A stretch of DNA of 64,000 nucleotides, taken from assembly GCF_000756665.1 (NCBI RefSeq), contig NZ_ARXV01000001.1, forward strand, positions 310,001 through 374,000. The letters run 5' to 3'. Made by a program: the position numbers and the translations under genes. The notes beneath the pieces were generated by a model. The model was not told where the DNA came from, did not search any database, and saw nothing but the letters and a program-made list of their open reading frames with translations. Shown here piece after piece: positions 16,136-25,437 of this stretch. Positions within the stretch are counted from its first letter, which is position 1. Each line of letters opens with the position of its first letter. Origin of the DNA: Alcanivorax nanhaiticus. GTDB lineage: Bacteria > Pseudomonadota > Gammaproteobacteria > Pseudomonadales > Alcanivoracaceae.

Positions 16136-18246
16136 GCTTCCTCCACATGGCGAATGGCATACAGCACGTGAATCTTGTCATTACGGCGGAAGTCTTCCGG
16201 AATGCTCCAGCGTGTCAGGTCTTCCACGTCGTACCACTTGGTAATGGACTCATCCAGCTTGAAACGCCGGAAGTTGCAGGAGAAATACAACACTCCGCCA
16301 GGCTCCAGCCGGCGCATGATCTTGCGAATCAGGTCACCATGATGCTCTTCCACCACGAAATCGCTACGCGACTTGTTGTTGGAGAATGTTGGCGGATCGC
16401 AGAACACCAGATCGAACTGCTCCTTGCATTCGTCCAGCCAGCGCATGGTGTCGGCACGCTCCAGGCTGTGCTGATCTGTGGAAAAACCATTCAATGCCAA
16501 ATTACTGGCGGCCCACTCCAGATACTTCTTCGACGCATCCACCGTTACCGTTCGCTTGGCGCCACCCACCGCAGCATGCACCGTGGCAGAACCGGTATAG
16601 GCAAACAGATTGAGAAAACGCTTGCCCGAGGCTTCTTCAGCAATACGCAAACGGACCGGGCGGTGGTCCAGAAACAGGCCGGTATCCAGATAGTCCTGCA
16701 AGTTCACCAACAGCTGCGCCTGCCCCTCACGCACCGGACGATAGTGCCCCTGCCCATCCAGTTTCTGGTACTGCTGCTTGCCTTTTTGTCGCTCACGGGT
16801 ACGCAGATGCACCTGCTCTCTGTGCACGCCCAAAGCAGCACGCACGGCCGTAACGGCCCAATCACGACGCTCGCGTGCTTTCTCGGGATCAATCGTTTTC
16901 GGAGCTTTAAACTCCTGCACCAGTACCTGGTCACCGTAGATATCCACGGCCACATTGAATTCAGGCAGATCCCGGTCATAGAGGCGATAACACTGGATAT
17001 CCTCACGTTCCAGCCAACGGCGCAGATGCTTGCCGTTTTTCTTCAACCGGTTGACCAGCGGCATGGCTTGCTCGGGCACATCAAACGCCGCGCTATCGGC
17101 TACTTGCACTACCTCCACCGGCTGTTGCTGGCGCGGAGAATAAAGGCGAATGAAGTTATTGAACGGCCCATTTTTCAAGCGCCACTGGCTTTCCAGATTC
17201 ATGCCGGAGCGGTCCATTACCTGGGCATCAGCACCAAGCAAAACGACCTGCCAGCCCGGAGCCAGCCTGGCCATGATGCGACCCAGGCCAAGGTGCAACC
17301 AGCCTGCCTGTTCCTGCTCATCAAGGCGCTCCCCCCAAGGCGGGTTGGTGACCATCACCCCCTCATCTGCCACATCCCTTGGTCGCAGCGCACCCAGTTC
17401 ACGGCGCTCAAAATGGATGGCATGGCGCACCCCGGACCGCTCGGCATTCTGCTGGGCCAGCTGAATGGCTTTGAGATCCGCATCAAACCCCTTCAGGGAC
17501 AAAGCCGGTACTGGACGGTCTGCACTGGCAGCAGCTTGATCCATGGCTGCCTGCCATAGCTGGCGGCGGCACCCCCGCCAGTGTTGAAAACCATAATGAC
17601 GCCGCTGATGGCCCGGGGCTCTTCCCGCGGCCATCAATGCGGCTTCGATTAACAAGGTTCCCGATCCACAAAAAGGATCCAGCAAAGCGCCAGGACGGTC
17701 TTCCTTATGCCAACCTGCAGCCCAAAGCATGGCAGCGGCCAGGGTTTCACGTAACGGTGCCCGGCCACCAGCAAGACGGTAGCCGCGGCGGTGTAATGGA
17801 TCACCGGCCAGATCCAGCCACAGGTGCGCTTCGTTTTGATCCAGGCGAGCACGCAGGCAACAGCTACCACGCAGATCCCGTGAAATGGTGAACTGGGGCG
17901 GCAACGCCTGAATAAATCGCTTGGCACTGATACGGTTGTCGCCACGCACGCCAAGGCCATGTTCCACATTCACATGAATCGGCGCATCATTGCCGACCAG
18001 TGCAAGCCAGTCCTGACTTGCTGCCAGTTTTTCAGGTGCGATGTCCGGGGTCACTCCCAGTTTGGCCAGGGGCAACAGTACCCGCTCCGCCAGACGAGAC
18101 CATAAACACACCTTTAGCGCATCGGCAGTGCCTCCGGAAAACTCGACATGAGCCTTGCCTGTCTCCGTTACCGATATGCCCAGTGTGCCGAGTTCCTCTG
18201 CCAGTAAAGGCGCGATACCCGGCATACTGGTGGCTACAAATTCCAT
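16132..18246 (-). CDS. rlmL: RlmKL: bifunctional 23S rRNA methyltransferase (m2G2445, m7G2069)
   Basis: 704 residues, close to the 702 of E. coli RlmL. The N-terminal half has a THUMP domain and the m2G methyltransferase with SAM motif LLDPFCGSGTLLIEAA and catalytic NPPWGERL. The C-terminal half is a second Rossmann methyltransferase (FLNLFAYTGSATVHAA, then DLVFCDPPTFSNN). Each half modifies one guanosine of 23S rRNA. The ATG at 18246 has GAGGAA 6 bases upstream; an earlier in-frame ATG has none. It is divergent from rmf, and rmf is convergent with pyrD, the order seen in Pseudomonas. Confidence 0.95.
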   Translation of the reverse strand: MEFVATSMPGIAPLLAEELGTLGISVTETGKAHVEFSGGTADALKVCLWSRLAERVLLPLAKLGVTPDIAPEKLAASQDWLALVGNDAPIHVNVEHGLGVRGDNRISAKRFIQALPPQFTISRDLRGSCCLRARLDQNEAHLWLDLAGDPLHRRGYRLAGGRAPLRETLAAAMLWAAGWHKEDRPGALLDPFCGSGTLLIEAALMAAGRAPGHQRRHYGFQHWRGCRRQLWQAAMDQAAASADRPVPALSLKGFDADLKAIQLAQQNAERSGVRHAIHFERRELGALRPRDVADEGVMVTNPPWGERLDEQEQAGWLHLGLGRIMARLAPGWQVVLLGADAQVMDRSGMNLESQWRLKNGPFNNFIRLYSPRQQQPVEVVQVADSAAFDVPEQAMPLVNRLKKNGKHLRRWLEREDIQCYRLYDRDLPEFNVAVDIYGDQVLVQEFKAPKTIDPEKARERRDWAVTAVRAALGVHREQVHLRTRERQKGKQQYQKLDGQGHYRPVREGQAQLLVNLQDYLDTGLFLDHRPVRLRIAEEASGKRFLNLFAYTGSATVHAAVGGAKRTVTVDASKKYLEWAASNLALNGFSTDQHSLERADTMRWLDECKEQFDLVFCDPPTFSNNKSRSDFVVEEHHGDLIRKIMRRLEPGGVLYFSCNFRRFKLDESITKWYDVEDLTRWSIPEDFRRNDKIHVLYAIRHVEEA

Positions 18247-18520
18247 TATCAGTTCCTCGTAAGTGACTGTTTTGTGCAATCACATAAAATATTTATCTAT
18301 AACTTTCAGTGTGTTACACAAACTGTCATCTCGCTGTCCTTTATACGTCATATGCTTAAAGGGCCGCGATGATATTGCTACTTGATATTCGACACTACTC
18401 TACCCGTTTTCCATACTGAATCTGTCGACCCCGGAGGTGAAGTCCACAACACAACGGGCCTGTTCGCATTGCCCGGGGTTATTTCTTTTTGTACTGATGT
18501 ATGTGAAAGGAAAAGCGTCT

Positions 18521-18727
18521 ATGAAGCGACAAAAACGAAACAGAGACGACCGCGCCTACAACAAAGGCTACAACGCTGGCCTTGATGGTAAATCCCGAGA
18601 AGACTGCCCCTTCGGCTCACTTCAGGCCCGAACCAATTGGATGGGTGGCTGGCGTGAAGGTCGTACCAACCTCGCTCAAGGCATGCTGGGTGTGGCCAGC
18701 ATTCAGAATCTGAAGAATATCGGTTAA
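18521..18727 (+). CDS. rmf: Ribosome modulation factor
   Basis: Small basic 68-residue protein that dimerises 70S ribosomes into inactive 100S particles in stationary phase. The sequence follows the family closely: MKRQKRNR, AYNKGYNAGLDGKSRE, CPF, then the conserved WMGGWREGR. AAGGA lies 8 bases before the ATG. The 270-base region upstream holds the divergent rlmKL promoter and no site that I can assign. A terminator follows the gene. Confidence 0.97.
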   Translation: MKRQKRNRDDRAYNKGYNAGLDGKSREDCPFGSLQARTNWMGGWREGRTNLAQGMLGVASIQNLKNIG

Positions 18728-18750
18728 ACCTTCCAAGTTCACCAATGCGC

Positions 18751-18797
18751 CGGCGCGTTCGCGCGCCGACCCACAGGGCCCCACCAGGGCCCTTTTT
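18751..18797 (+). terminator. UUCG hairpin plus Rho-independent terminator after rmf
   Basis: First CGGCGCG-TTCG-CGCGCCG (18751-18768), a 7-bp stem with an extra-stable UUCG loop. Then GGGCCC-CACCA-GGGCCC (18776-18792 region) followed by five T's. Two stacked hairpins would both end and protect the rmf message. Confidence 0.8.
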
Positions 18798-18828
18798 AAT
18801 GGGCGTTCCGCCCATCCAAAGGCAATTT

Positions 18829-18900
18829 CACCACAGAGGGCACAGAGCACACAGTGTGAAATCCTTCTTTTCCCCAGTGATCCCTGTGACCTCTGTGGAA
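18829..18900. repeat. Nonamer-arm palindrome, copy 4 (pyrD 3' side)
   Basis: Left nonamers are CACAGAGGG, CACAGAGCA, CACAGTGTG. Right inverse nonamers are TCCCCAGTG, ATCCCTGTG, ACCTCTGTG. It ends 25 bases from the pyrD stop codon. Confidence 0.75.
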
Positions 18901-18924
18901 AACCCGTCTTTCCTTCCCGGATAC

Positions 18925-19926
18925 CTACTTCCAGGCACGGGCGATCTTGCTGATCAGGCCCGGGCCCTGGTAGATGAGGCCGCTGTAGATCTGCACCAGT
19001 TCAGCGCCCAGGGCTTTCTTGGCCAGCGCGTCTTCGGGGCTGGTGATACCACCGACACCAATAATCGGGATACGGCCATCAAGCGCCTTACTCATGGTTT
19101 CCAGCGCCTGGTTGGCAATCGGAGTAAGCGGTGTACCGCTTAGCCCACCCTGCTCTTCCCCATGAGGCAAGCCCTTCACACCTTCCCGAGACAGCGTGGT
19201 GTTGCCAACGCAGACGCCATCGATACGGTGTTTCACGAAAGCTTCCGCCATGGCCTGCAGTTCTTCTGCGGTGTTGTCCGGCGCAATCTTGATAACCAGT
19301 GGAACCTTGCGACGATGCTGCTCATCCAGCCGATCCTGGGCTTCACGCAAGGTCGCCAGCAAGGTATTCAGGGCATCCCCATGCTGCAATTCACGCAGGC
19401 CGGGGGTGTTTGGAGAAGACACATTCACTACCAGATAAGTCGCATAGGCATGCACCTTCTGCTGACAGATCAGGTAATCCTCCACGGCGTTTTCCACCGG
19501 GGTGTCCTTGTTCTTGCCAATATTGATACCCAGTACGCCCTCATACTTGCTCTGCTTCACCGCATTGACCAGGTAATCCACTCCCTGGTTGTTAAAACCC
19601 ATGCGGTTGATGATGGCGTTGGCTTTTGGCACGCGGAAAAGCCGAGGCTTAGGATTGCCCGGCTGGGCGCGCGGAGTAATGGTACCGATCTCGATAAAGC
19701 CAAAGCCCAGATCGGCCAAACCGTCAATGCAATCACCGTTTTTGTCCAGCCCGGCAGCCAACCCTACCGCATTGGGAAATTCAATCCCCATCACCTTCAC
19801 CGGCGAAGAGACCTGGCATCCAGGCCACATCTTGCCCGCGCGCTTACGCAGCATGGCCAGAGTCAGGTCATGGGACTGTTCAGCAGAGAGGGAGAACAAT
19901 AAGGGTCTGGCAAGGGAATACAGCAT
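18925..19926 (-). CDS. pyrD: Dihydroorotate dehydrogenase (quinone), class 2
   Basis: Oxidises dihydroorotate to orotate in pyrimidine synthesis, passing electrons to the quinone pool at the inner membrane. At 333 residues from the chosen start ([11 protein letters not shown]) it is near the E. coli length (336), with the amphipathic N-terminal membrane helix of class 2 enzymes. FMN and substrate motifs are visible: [35 protein letters not shown] (catalytic Ser), IGVGGITS. No strong ribosome site precedes 19926. Longer in-frame starts (to 19968) would add residues before the membrane helix and are less likely. Confidence 0.95.
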   Translation of the reverse strand: MLYSLARPLLFSLSAEQSHDLTLAMLRKRAGKMWPGCQVSSPVKVMGIEFPNAVGLAAGLDKNGDCIDGLADLGFGFIEIGTITPRAQPGNPKPRLFRVPKANAIINRMGFNNQGVDYLVNAVKQSKYEGVLGINIGKNKDTPVENAVEDYLICQQKVHAYATYLVVNVSSPNTPGLRELQHGDALNTLLATLREAQDRLDEQHRRKVPLVIKIAPDNTAEELQAMAEAFVKHRIDGVCVGNTTLSREGVKGLPHGEEQGGLSGTPLTPIANQALETMSKALDGRIPIIGVGGITSPEDALAKKALGAELVQIYSGLIYQGPGLISKIARAWK

Positions 19927-20020
19927 TGAGGCGTCCGCAACTGGTGAGCTGGCGCGCATTATAGCCAAGGGGGGCGGTTACTTCGATGCTTTGTGTCGGA
20001 CAGGGGGAGCATTCCGTTTT

Positions 20021-20195
20021 GTGTGAGCGACGGTTCCGCCGCGATGCGCTGTGCCAGGCTGGAAATGCCGTTTCGCGGTCGAACGCCCGCTCCCACTGGG
20101 GAGGGCATTCCCGGCGGGGGCGGTTTTGTGGGAGCGGGCGTTCGACCGCGAAAGGCCGAGGCCAAGGCAGCGCGACGGAACCGTCGCTCGCACAG
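20021..20195. repeat. Large REP palindrome (BIME) upstream of pyrD
   Basis: Two REP pairs arranged head to head. A 26-base stretch starting TTTCGCGGTCGAACGCCCGC (20071-20096) is repeated exactly in inverse (20128-20153), and outside it GCGACGG..CCGTCGC REP units flank both ends. No ORF lies in 19927-20349; the rest is spacer. Confidence 0.85.
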
Positions 20196-20291
20196 TTGAC
20201 TCCTGCCCTCTGGCTTTTGGCGACCTTTAGGCAGGATTCTGCGTCCTGCGCTTCTTCACCTCACACATTCCCGCTAATCCGCGATGAACAT

Positions 20292-20317
20292 AAAAAAAGC
20301 CCGGCTTACGCCGGGCT
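20292..20317 (-). terminator. Terminator of the RND/DUF1302 operon
   Basis: On the minus strand AGCCCGGC-GTAA-GCCGGGCT followed by seven T's; perfect 8-bp stem. It lies 33 bases after the stop of the RND gene. Confidence 0.9.
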
Positions 20318-20349
20318 TGCACACACAACCAACGAAATCAGCGCGCCGG

Positions 20350-22719
20350 TTATTTCGCGGCGCTGGCCGGCTTGAGCAGGAAACGGCCCAATGCCGGGAG
20401 TAACCACAGGGCACCGATCATGTTCCACAGGAACATAAAGGTCAGCAGGATGCCCATGTCCGCCTGGAACTTGATGGAACTGAACACCCAGAAGATCACA
20501 CCTACCGCCAGGGTGATACCGGTGAATGCCACCGCCTTACCCGTGGTTTTCAGTGTCTCTTTATAGGCAGACTCAAGATCCATGCCTTGTTTCAGGTACT
20601 CGGACAATTTGCTGTAGATATAGATGCCGTAGTCCACGCCGATGCCCACACCAAGCGCAATCACCGGCAAGGTCGCCACCTTCACACCAATCCCCATCTG
20701 CGCCATCAACGCCTGGCAGAGAATGGAGGTGAGGCCCAGCGGCACGATGATACAGATCACCGCACGGATGGAGCGGAACGCAATCAGCACCAGAATGGAT
20801 ACCACAGCGTAAACCAGTGCAAGCATCGGGTACTGGCTGGCTTCGATGGTCTGGTTAGTCGCCGCCTCTACACCAGCGTTACCGGATGCCAGTTTGAACT
20901 CGATGACATCCTGGTTATTGCGGGTTTCGGAGAACTCCGCCACGGCCTTGGTGACCCGGTCGAGAGTCTCGGCCTTGTGATCATCCAGGAACACGTAAAT
21001 GGGCGTCAGGGAACAGTCCAGGTTGTACAGGCTGTCCGGCATGAAGCTCATCACGTTGTTAAGCGCATACTGGTCGCGGGAAATGGTCGCCCACTTCATG
21101 GACCCTTCGTTCATGTTGGTAGCGATCATCTTGGTAGCAGACGCGATGGTCGCCACATCCTGAACCCCTTCCACGTTTTGCAGCGTCCATGCCATATCAT
21201 CGGCGGCCTGCATAGCCTGGTAGGTGTTACACGCTTCCTGTGGGGTCTTGCCCATCACCACCAGTACGTCCGCACTCACGGAGTAGTTGGAGACCAGGAA
21301 ATTAACGTCATGGTTGTAACGGTAACGATCCTTTGGCTCGTAACCACGCGGACAATCCATCTCTTCACAAGGGTCCGGCCACAGCTCTGGCGCGCCCTTG
21401 TCCAGATCACCGATCTTCAGGTCCTGGCTGAGGTAGATACCTCCCGCATAACCCACTACAGCAATGATGATGGAGGCAGCGGCCATACCCGGACGAGTGA
21501 AGCGGGCGAACAAGCCTGCCAACGGATGATCTTTCTCTTCGCCAGCCTGAATCTTGCGCACTGCAGCACCGCTCACCCCAACATAGGAGAGCACCACCGG
21601 CACCACAATCAGATTGGTAATGATGATCACCGCCACCCCGATACTGGCAGCCATCGCCAGCTCACGGATCACGCCGATATCGATCATGTAAAGCGTCAGG
21701 AAACCAATGGCATCGGATACCAATGCCACCATGCCGGGCACCACCAGCGCCTGCAGGGTGGATTTGGATGCATCAAGTGAAGACAGACCCGAGGCCACAT
21801 AGTTAGCCAGCGTATTCACAATCTGCACACCGTGGGATACCGCGATGGCGAATACCAGGAACGGCACCAGCATGGAGTAAGGATCGATGGTAAAGCCCAA
21901 AGTGCTGACGATACCCAACTGCCATATCACCGCGACAAAGGAACAAATGGAAACCGTGAGCGCGCTGCGGATACAACGGGTATCAAGCAGCAGCAACAGG
22001 GCAATCAGGCCCAGGGTCAGGAAGAAGAACATGGCCACTTCCTGAGCGGCAGACATCACGTCACCGGCTTTCTTGGCCAAGCCGACAATGTGAATGCGCA
22101 CATTGGGGTATTTGTCCTGGAAGGTGCTGCGGATCTCCTCAAGGCTGGCTGACAATGCCGGAATATCCACCCCGTCGTCACCCAGTGCATCGAGAAGGTG
22201 CGCATGAACCACGCTGGACTGGAAGTTATCTGCCACCAGACGGCCGACTTGGCCGGAACGCAGCACATTGGTACGCAACTGCTCCAGACTTTGCTCGGAT
22301 CCATCGTAGCCGGCGGGAATGACTTCGCCACCCTGAAAACCCTGCTCGGTCACTTCGTTCCAGCGCACGTTGCTGGTCCACAGGGAGCTGATCTTGCTCG
22401 GGTCCACCCCTTCCAGAGCGAACACCTGATCGGTGACCTCTTTTAGGGCCATCATGTAATCGTCGTTGAAAATATCTTCGCCCTGGGTCTCCGCCACAAT
22501 CAGGCGAATATCGTTACCGAGGCTGAGATCATTCTTGTGTTCAAAGTAATTCTGGATATAGGGATGGTCCAGAGGAACCATCTTGCTGATATCGGTATTC
22601 AATTGAATCTTGGACGCCTGGTATCCCAGCAGTGCAGTCAATGCCACAAAGAGGACCAGTACGACCTTGCGCGCCTTGAACAGAGCGCCGGCAATATTTT
22701 GAGAAATGCTACCTGACAT
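20350..22719 (-). CDS. RND/MMPL superfamily transporter (COG1033 type)
   Basis: A 789-residue inner-membrane protein with an N-terminal helix (VVLVLFVALTALLGYQA), a large periplasmic loop, a six-helix block beginning near VAMFFFLTLGLIALLLLL, a second loop, and a second six-helix block that includes 'ALGVGIGVDYGIYIYSKL', the RND-type TM4 motif with its buried Asp. This is the half-sized, twelve-helix architecture of COG1033 exporters of lipids or hopanoid-like molecules, not of drug pumps. It is the last gene of an operon with DUF1302, DUF1329 and YCF48-like proteins, and starts 10 bases after the last of these. Substrate unknown; the context suggests an export or envelope-lipid role. Confidence 0.85.
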   Translation of the reverse strand: MSGSISQNIAGALFKARKVVLVLFVALTALLGYQASKIQLNTDISKMVPLDHPYIQNYFEHKNDLSLGNDIRLIVAETQGEDIFNDDYMMALKEVTDQVFALEGVDPSKISSLWTSNVRWNEVTEQGFQGGEVIPAGYDGSEQSLEQLRTNVLRSGQVGRLVADNFQSSVVHAHLLDALGDDGVDIPALSASLEEIRSTFQDKYPNVRIHIVGLAKKAGDVMSAAQEVAMFFFLTLGLIALLLLLDTRCIRSALTVSICSFVAVIWQLGIVSTLGFTIDPYSMLVPFLVFAIAVSHGVQIVNTLANYVASGLSSLDASKSTLQALVVPGMVALVSDAIGFLTLYMIDIGVIRELAMAASIGVAVIIITNLIVVPVVLSYVGVSGAAVRKIQAGEEKDHPLAGLFARFTRPGMAAASIIIAVVGYAGGIYLSQDLKIGDLDKGAPELWPDPCEEMDCPRGYEPKDRYRYNHDVNFLVSNYSVSADVLVVMGKTPQEACNTYQAMQAADDMAWTLQNVEGVQDVATIASATKMIATNMNEGSMKWATISRDQYALNNVMSFMPDSLYNLDCSLTPIYVFLDDHKAETLDRVTKAVAEFSETRNNQDVIEFKLASGNAGVEAATNQTIEASQYPMLALVYAVVSILVLIAFRSIRAVICIIVPLGLTSILCQALMAQMGIGVKVATLPVIALGVGIGVDYGIYIYSKLSEYLKQGMDLESAYKETLKTTGKAVAFTGITLAVGVIFWVFSSIKFQADMGILLTFMFLWNMIGALWLLPALGRFLLKPASAAK

Positions 22720-22729
22720 GCTGGGCCCC

Positions 22730-23866
22730 TTATTTCACGTCTTCAATCACGCGCACACCACCCTGACCCGCGATCAGGATGCCACCCTTTTCACGGGGCA
22801 ATACGGCGGAGATGGATTCACGGTCCGGCAGGAACCGCAGAGAAAAGCTTTTACCCTCGTCGTGACTGGTAAGAATGCCACCGGCATTCGTCACCAACAC
22901 TACGGAGCCGTCAGCCAGCACGGTGCCATCGTTGATCCCGCGGGACATACCGCTAGGCACCTTGCTCCAGCTGACGCCACGGTTTCCCGTCAACCAGATA
23001 TTACCCTGCAGGCCATAGACCAACGCCTTGGCATCAGAGAGGGTGGTAGCGCCAAAAAACGTACCGCTGTAGGGGCTTTTCAGACGTTCCCAGTTGGCGC
23101 CTTCATCCAGAGACCGGAACATGGCACCCTTTTCTCCCACCAGGTAACGAGTGGAGCTATTGGAGACAGCAGAAAGGCCATAAAGATGCCAACCGTCGCC
23201 ATTCTTCAGGCTATCCGGCTTCTTGCTCCAGGTTTCACCACCGTCTGTGGTTTCCAGGTAGTAGCCATAACCGCCAACGGCCACCGCACGCTCGCGGCTT
23301 TCACAGTGTACATCCAGCAACGGAGCCCCGGAGGTGTCCACCGGACCGGCAGAACCGCCACCCTGGTCCTCCGCATAAGGGTCGTCGCTGTAGAGGTCAT
23401 CATCCCCATAGGGATCATCACTGTATTCTTCATCGGCATAAGGGTCACCGTAGATATCATCCATGGACAGATCATCCATGGCCATATCGCCGGCTTCCTC
23501 CAGGGCACCATCTTCAGTGCCATCGCCGCCCAGAGGGTCACTGTACTGTACGTTCCAGGTTTCACCGCCATCACGGGTACCAAGCACAAGGGCATCATGC
23601 CCCACAGCCCAGCCATGACGGGCGTCGACAAAACAGACGCTGGTAAGAAGTACTTCCGTAGGTGAAGCTGCCGCTTGCCAGTGAGCACCCTCATCATCGG
23701 AATAAAGAATCTTTCCGCGATCGCCCACTGCCACAACGCGCCCACCCGCATCTGCCAGATCCAGGTAGGTATTCGCTTTCACCAATGGAGAATCGCTTGC
23801 TACAAATTCTGCCTGCGCAGTCGCAGACAGCGCGGCCGAAACGGCCAAAACCATTATCTTTTTCAT
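22730..23866 (-). CDS. YCF48/BNR-repeat periplasmic beta-propeller protein
   Basis: A 378-residue secreted protein with signal peptide MKKIMVLAVSAALSATAQA. It has several BNR/YCF48 repeats with the Asp-box-like pattern SDDEGAHW, TRDGGETW, TTDGGETW, SLDEGANW, NRGVSW and SHDEGKSF, predicting a six- or seven-bladed propeller. Between blades 2 and 3 (about residues 112-165) lies a very acidic low-complexity insert rich in Asp, Tyr and Pro (DDPYGDDDLYSDDPY), probably a flexible or Ca2+-binding loop. Homologues regularly sit beside RND exporters with DUF1302/DUF1329 in hydrocarbon- and terpene-using bacteria. A scaffold or accessory role is inferred. Confidence 0.8.
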   Translation of the reverse strand: MKKIMVLAVSAALSATAQAEFVASDSPLVKANTYLDLADAGGRVVAVGDRGKILYSDDEGAHWQAAASPTEVLLTSVCFVDARHGWAVGHDALVLGTRDGGETWNVQYSDPLGGDGTEDGALEEAGDMAMDDLSMDDIYGDPYADEEYSDDPYGDDDLYSDDPYAEDQGGGSAGPVDTSGAPLLDVHCESRERAVAVGGYGYYLETTDGGETWSKKPDSLKNGDGWHLYGLSAVSNSSTRYLVGEKGAMFRSLDEGANWERLKSPYSGTFFGATTLSDAKALVYGLQGNIWLTGNRGVSWSKVPSGMSRGINDGTVLADGSVVLVTNAGGILTSHDEGKSFSLRFLPDRESISAVLPREKGGILIAGQGGVRVIEDVK

Positions 23867-23982
23867 TGTCCCATCTCATCCCGAGGCCCTGATGCAGGAC
23901 CGAGCACAAAACGACCGGGAACCTCGCGGGACCCGGCCGTCTTGTCTTGGCTACCGTTCAAACGGTAAGCCTGTGCGTTTTC

Positions 23983-25392
23983 TTAACCACGCCCACGACG
24001 ACGCAGTGCGGCCGGGTGGAAATAACGATCATCCGGTACCGGCTGGCTGTAGTCGAGAATGGAAGGCTCTTCGTTATCCAGGAACTGTACGTGGTAACGC
24101 TGGGCACGCAGATCATGGAACGCATCCAGAGCAGTCCACTGGGTCGGCACTTCATAGTAGTTCTTGATGTAGGCCAGGCTGACACGCCACAGTTCACCAC
24201 GACGATCATATTGATCCGCAACCGCAATCTGCCAGGAATCCGCATCAATATAGAAACGACGTTTGTTGTAGATATGACGTTCGCCGTCTTTCAGGTTCGC
24301 TTCCACTACCCACACACGGTGCAGTTCCCAGCGCTGATAATCGGAGTTCACGTGCCCTTTCTGCAGCAGGGTCTCGTAACTCACGTCAGGGCTGTCCATC
24401 TTGTAGTTGTTGTAAGGGATAAACATTTCCACCGGCTTGGGATGCACCAGTTTCCAGTTGTACTTGTCAGGTGCACCGTTGTACATGTCGGTGTCATCAG
24501 CGGTCCGCAGGCCATCTGCCGCCGCAATCGGGGTGTCATAAGCCAGGTTGGGAGCACGACGCACACGACGCTGGCCGGCGTTATAACCCCAGGCCTGACG
24601 TGGCATTTTCTTCTGATCCTGCATCTCGTGAACCAGTACTGCACCACCGGCCAGACGTGCTGGAGCCTTGGTGAAGGACAGGTAGTAGAACAAGACGTTG
24701 TCCAGGGTCTCGTAGTTATACTTGGGATCGTAATAGCGGAAATAAATTTCCTGCTGGGAGGTAATCAGGGAATACGCCCCACTACGCTGCACCGCCACTT
24801 CGGAAGCACGGCGCACCACATACAGGCCCCGCCAGCGCAGAATGTGGTTCCAGATAGCCTGTAGCGCCTGCTCTTCATTGCTACCGCTCAGGATCGGGAA
24901 AGGCGTGCCGCCAAAGGTATCTTTAACGCCAGTCTCACCCAGCTCAGCCTTGGTGGCATTGCTCTTGGTGTTGTCATACACCCACTGCGGCGCAGAGGTA
25001 GAACGATGGCTTGGATAGACATTCATCTTGAAGGTATCCGGGTAGGTCTTGAGCATGGCTTTAACACCATCCGGTACCTTGTCCGCATATTGGCCAACAT
25101 TTTGCGCAGTAATGGTGAATACCGGCTTTTCGTTGCCATAGGGGTCAGGATGATGCTGACCCGGGCGGGTATAACTCTTGGGAATGTCCTTGCGCTGAAT
25201 ACCACCAGTCCAGTCAGGAATGCCCAAGCCAGTAGAAACGGCCTTGCCATTACCTTTCACGTCAGCACCAAAAGGAGTGAGGCTCTTGCCCAGTTTGGCA
25301 GCCTCGGAAGCGGGAACAGCCGCTTGCACAGTGGCTGCCACGCTCAGGGACAGTGCCAGAACACTCCCCATTGCGGTCAATTTCTTCAACAT
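23983..25392 (-). CDS. DUF1329 family periplasmic/outer-membrane protein
   Basis: A 469-residue precursor with signal peptide MLKKLTAMGSVLALSLSVAA. The family pattern is visible: 'LGKSLTPFGADVKGNG' after the signal, IPDWTGGI, repeated Tyr-rich strands such as EIYFRYYDP, the AWGYNAGQRRVRRAPNLAYD segment and KRRFYIDADSW. DUF1329 proteins are thought to have a LolB/LolA-like lipid-binding fold and are co-encoded with DUF1302. Stop to the next gene is about 115 bases; the upstream DUF1302 gene ends 45 bases before its start. Likely carries a hydrophobic cargo between membranes (inference from fold and context). Confidence 0.85.
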   Translation of the reverse strand: MLKKLTAMGSVLALSLSVAATVQAAVPASEAAKLGKSLTPFGADVKGNGKAVSTGLGIPDWTGGIQRKDIPKSYTRPGQHHPDPYGNEKPVFTITAQNVGQYADKVPDGVKAMLKTYPDTFKMNVYPSHRSTSAPQWVYDNTKSNATKAELGETGVKDTFGGTPFPILSGSNEEQALQAIWNHILRWRGLYVVRRASEVAVQRSGAYSLITSQQEIYFRYYDPKYNYETLDNVLFYYLSFTKAPARLAGGAVLVHEMQDQKKMPRQAWGYNAGQRRVRRAPNLAYDTPIAAADGLRTADDTDMYNGAPDKYNWKLVHPKPVEMFIPYNNYKMDSPDVSYETLLQKGHVNSDYQRWELHRVWVVEANLKDGERHIYNKRRFYIDADSWQIAVADQYDRRGELWRVSLAYIKNYYEVPTQWTALDAFHDLRAQRYHVQFLDNEEPSILDYSQPVPDDRYFHPAALRRRGRG

Positions 25393-25437
25393 GATTTGCT
25401 CTCCGATAAACCGGGCCGCTGCGCGGCCCGCAAAAAT

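Noticed and set aside
18305..18325. Crp/Vfr-like site TGTGTTACACA upstream of rmf
   Set aside because: The half-site spacing is wrong for TGTGA-N6-TCACA, and a short near-palindrome is not enough evidence.
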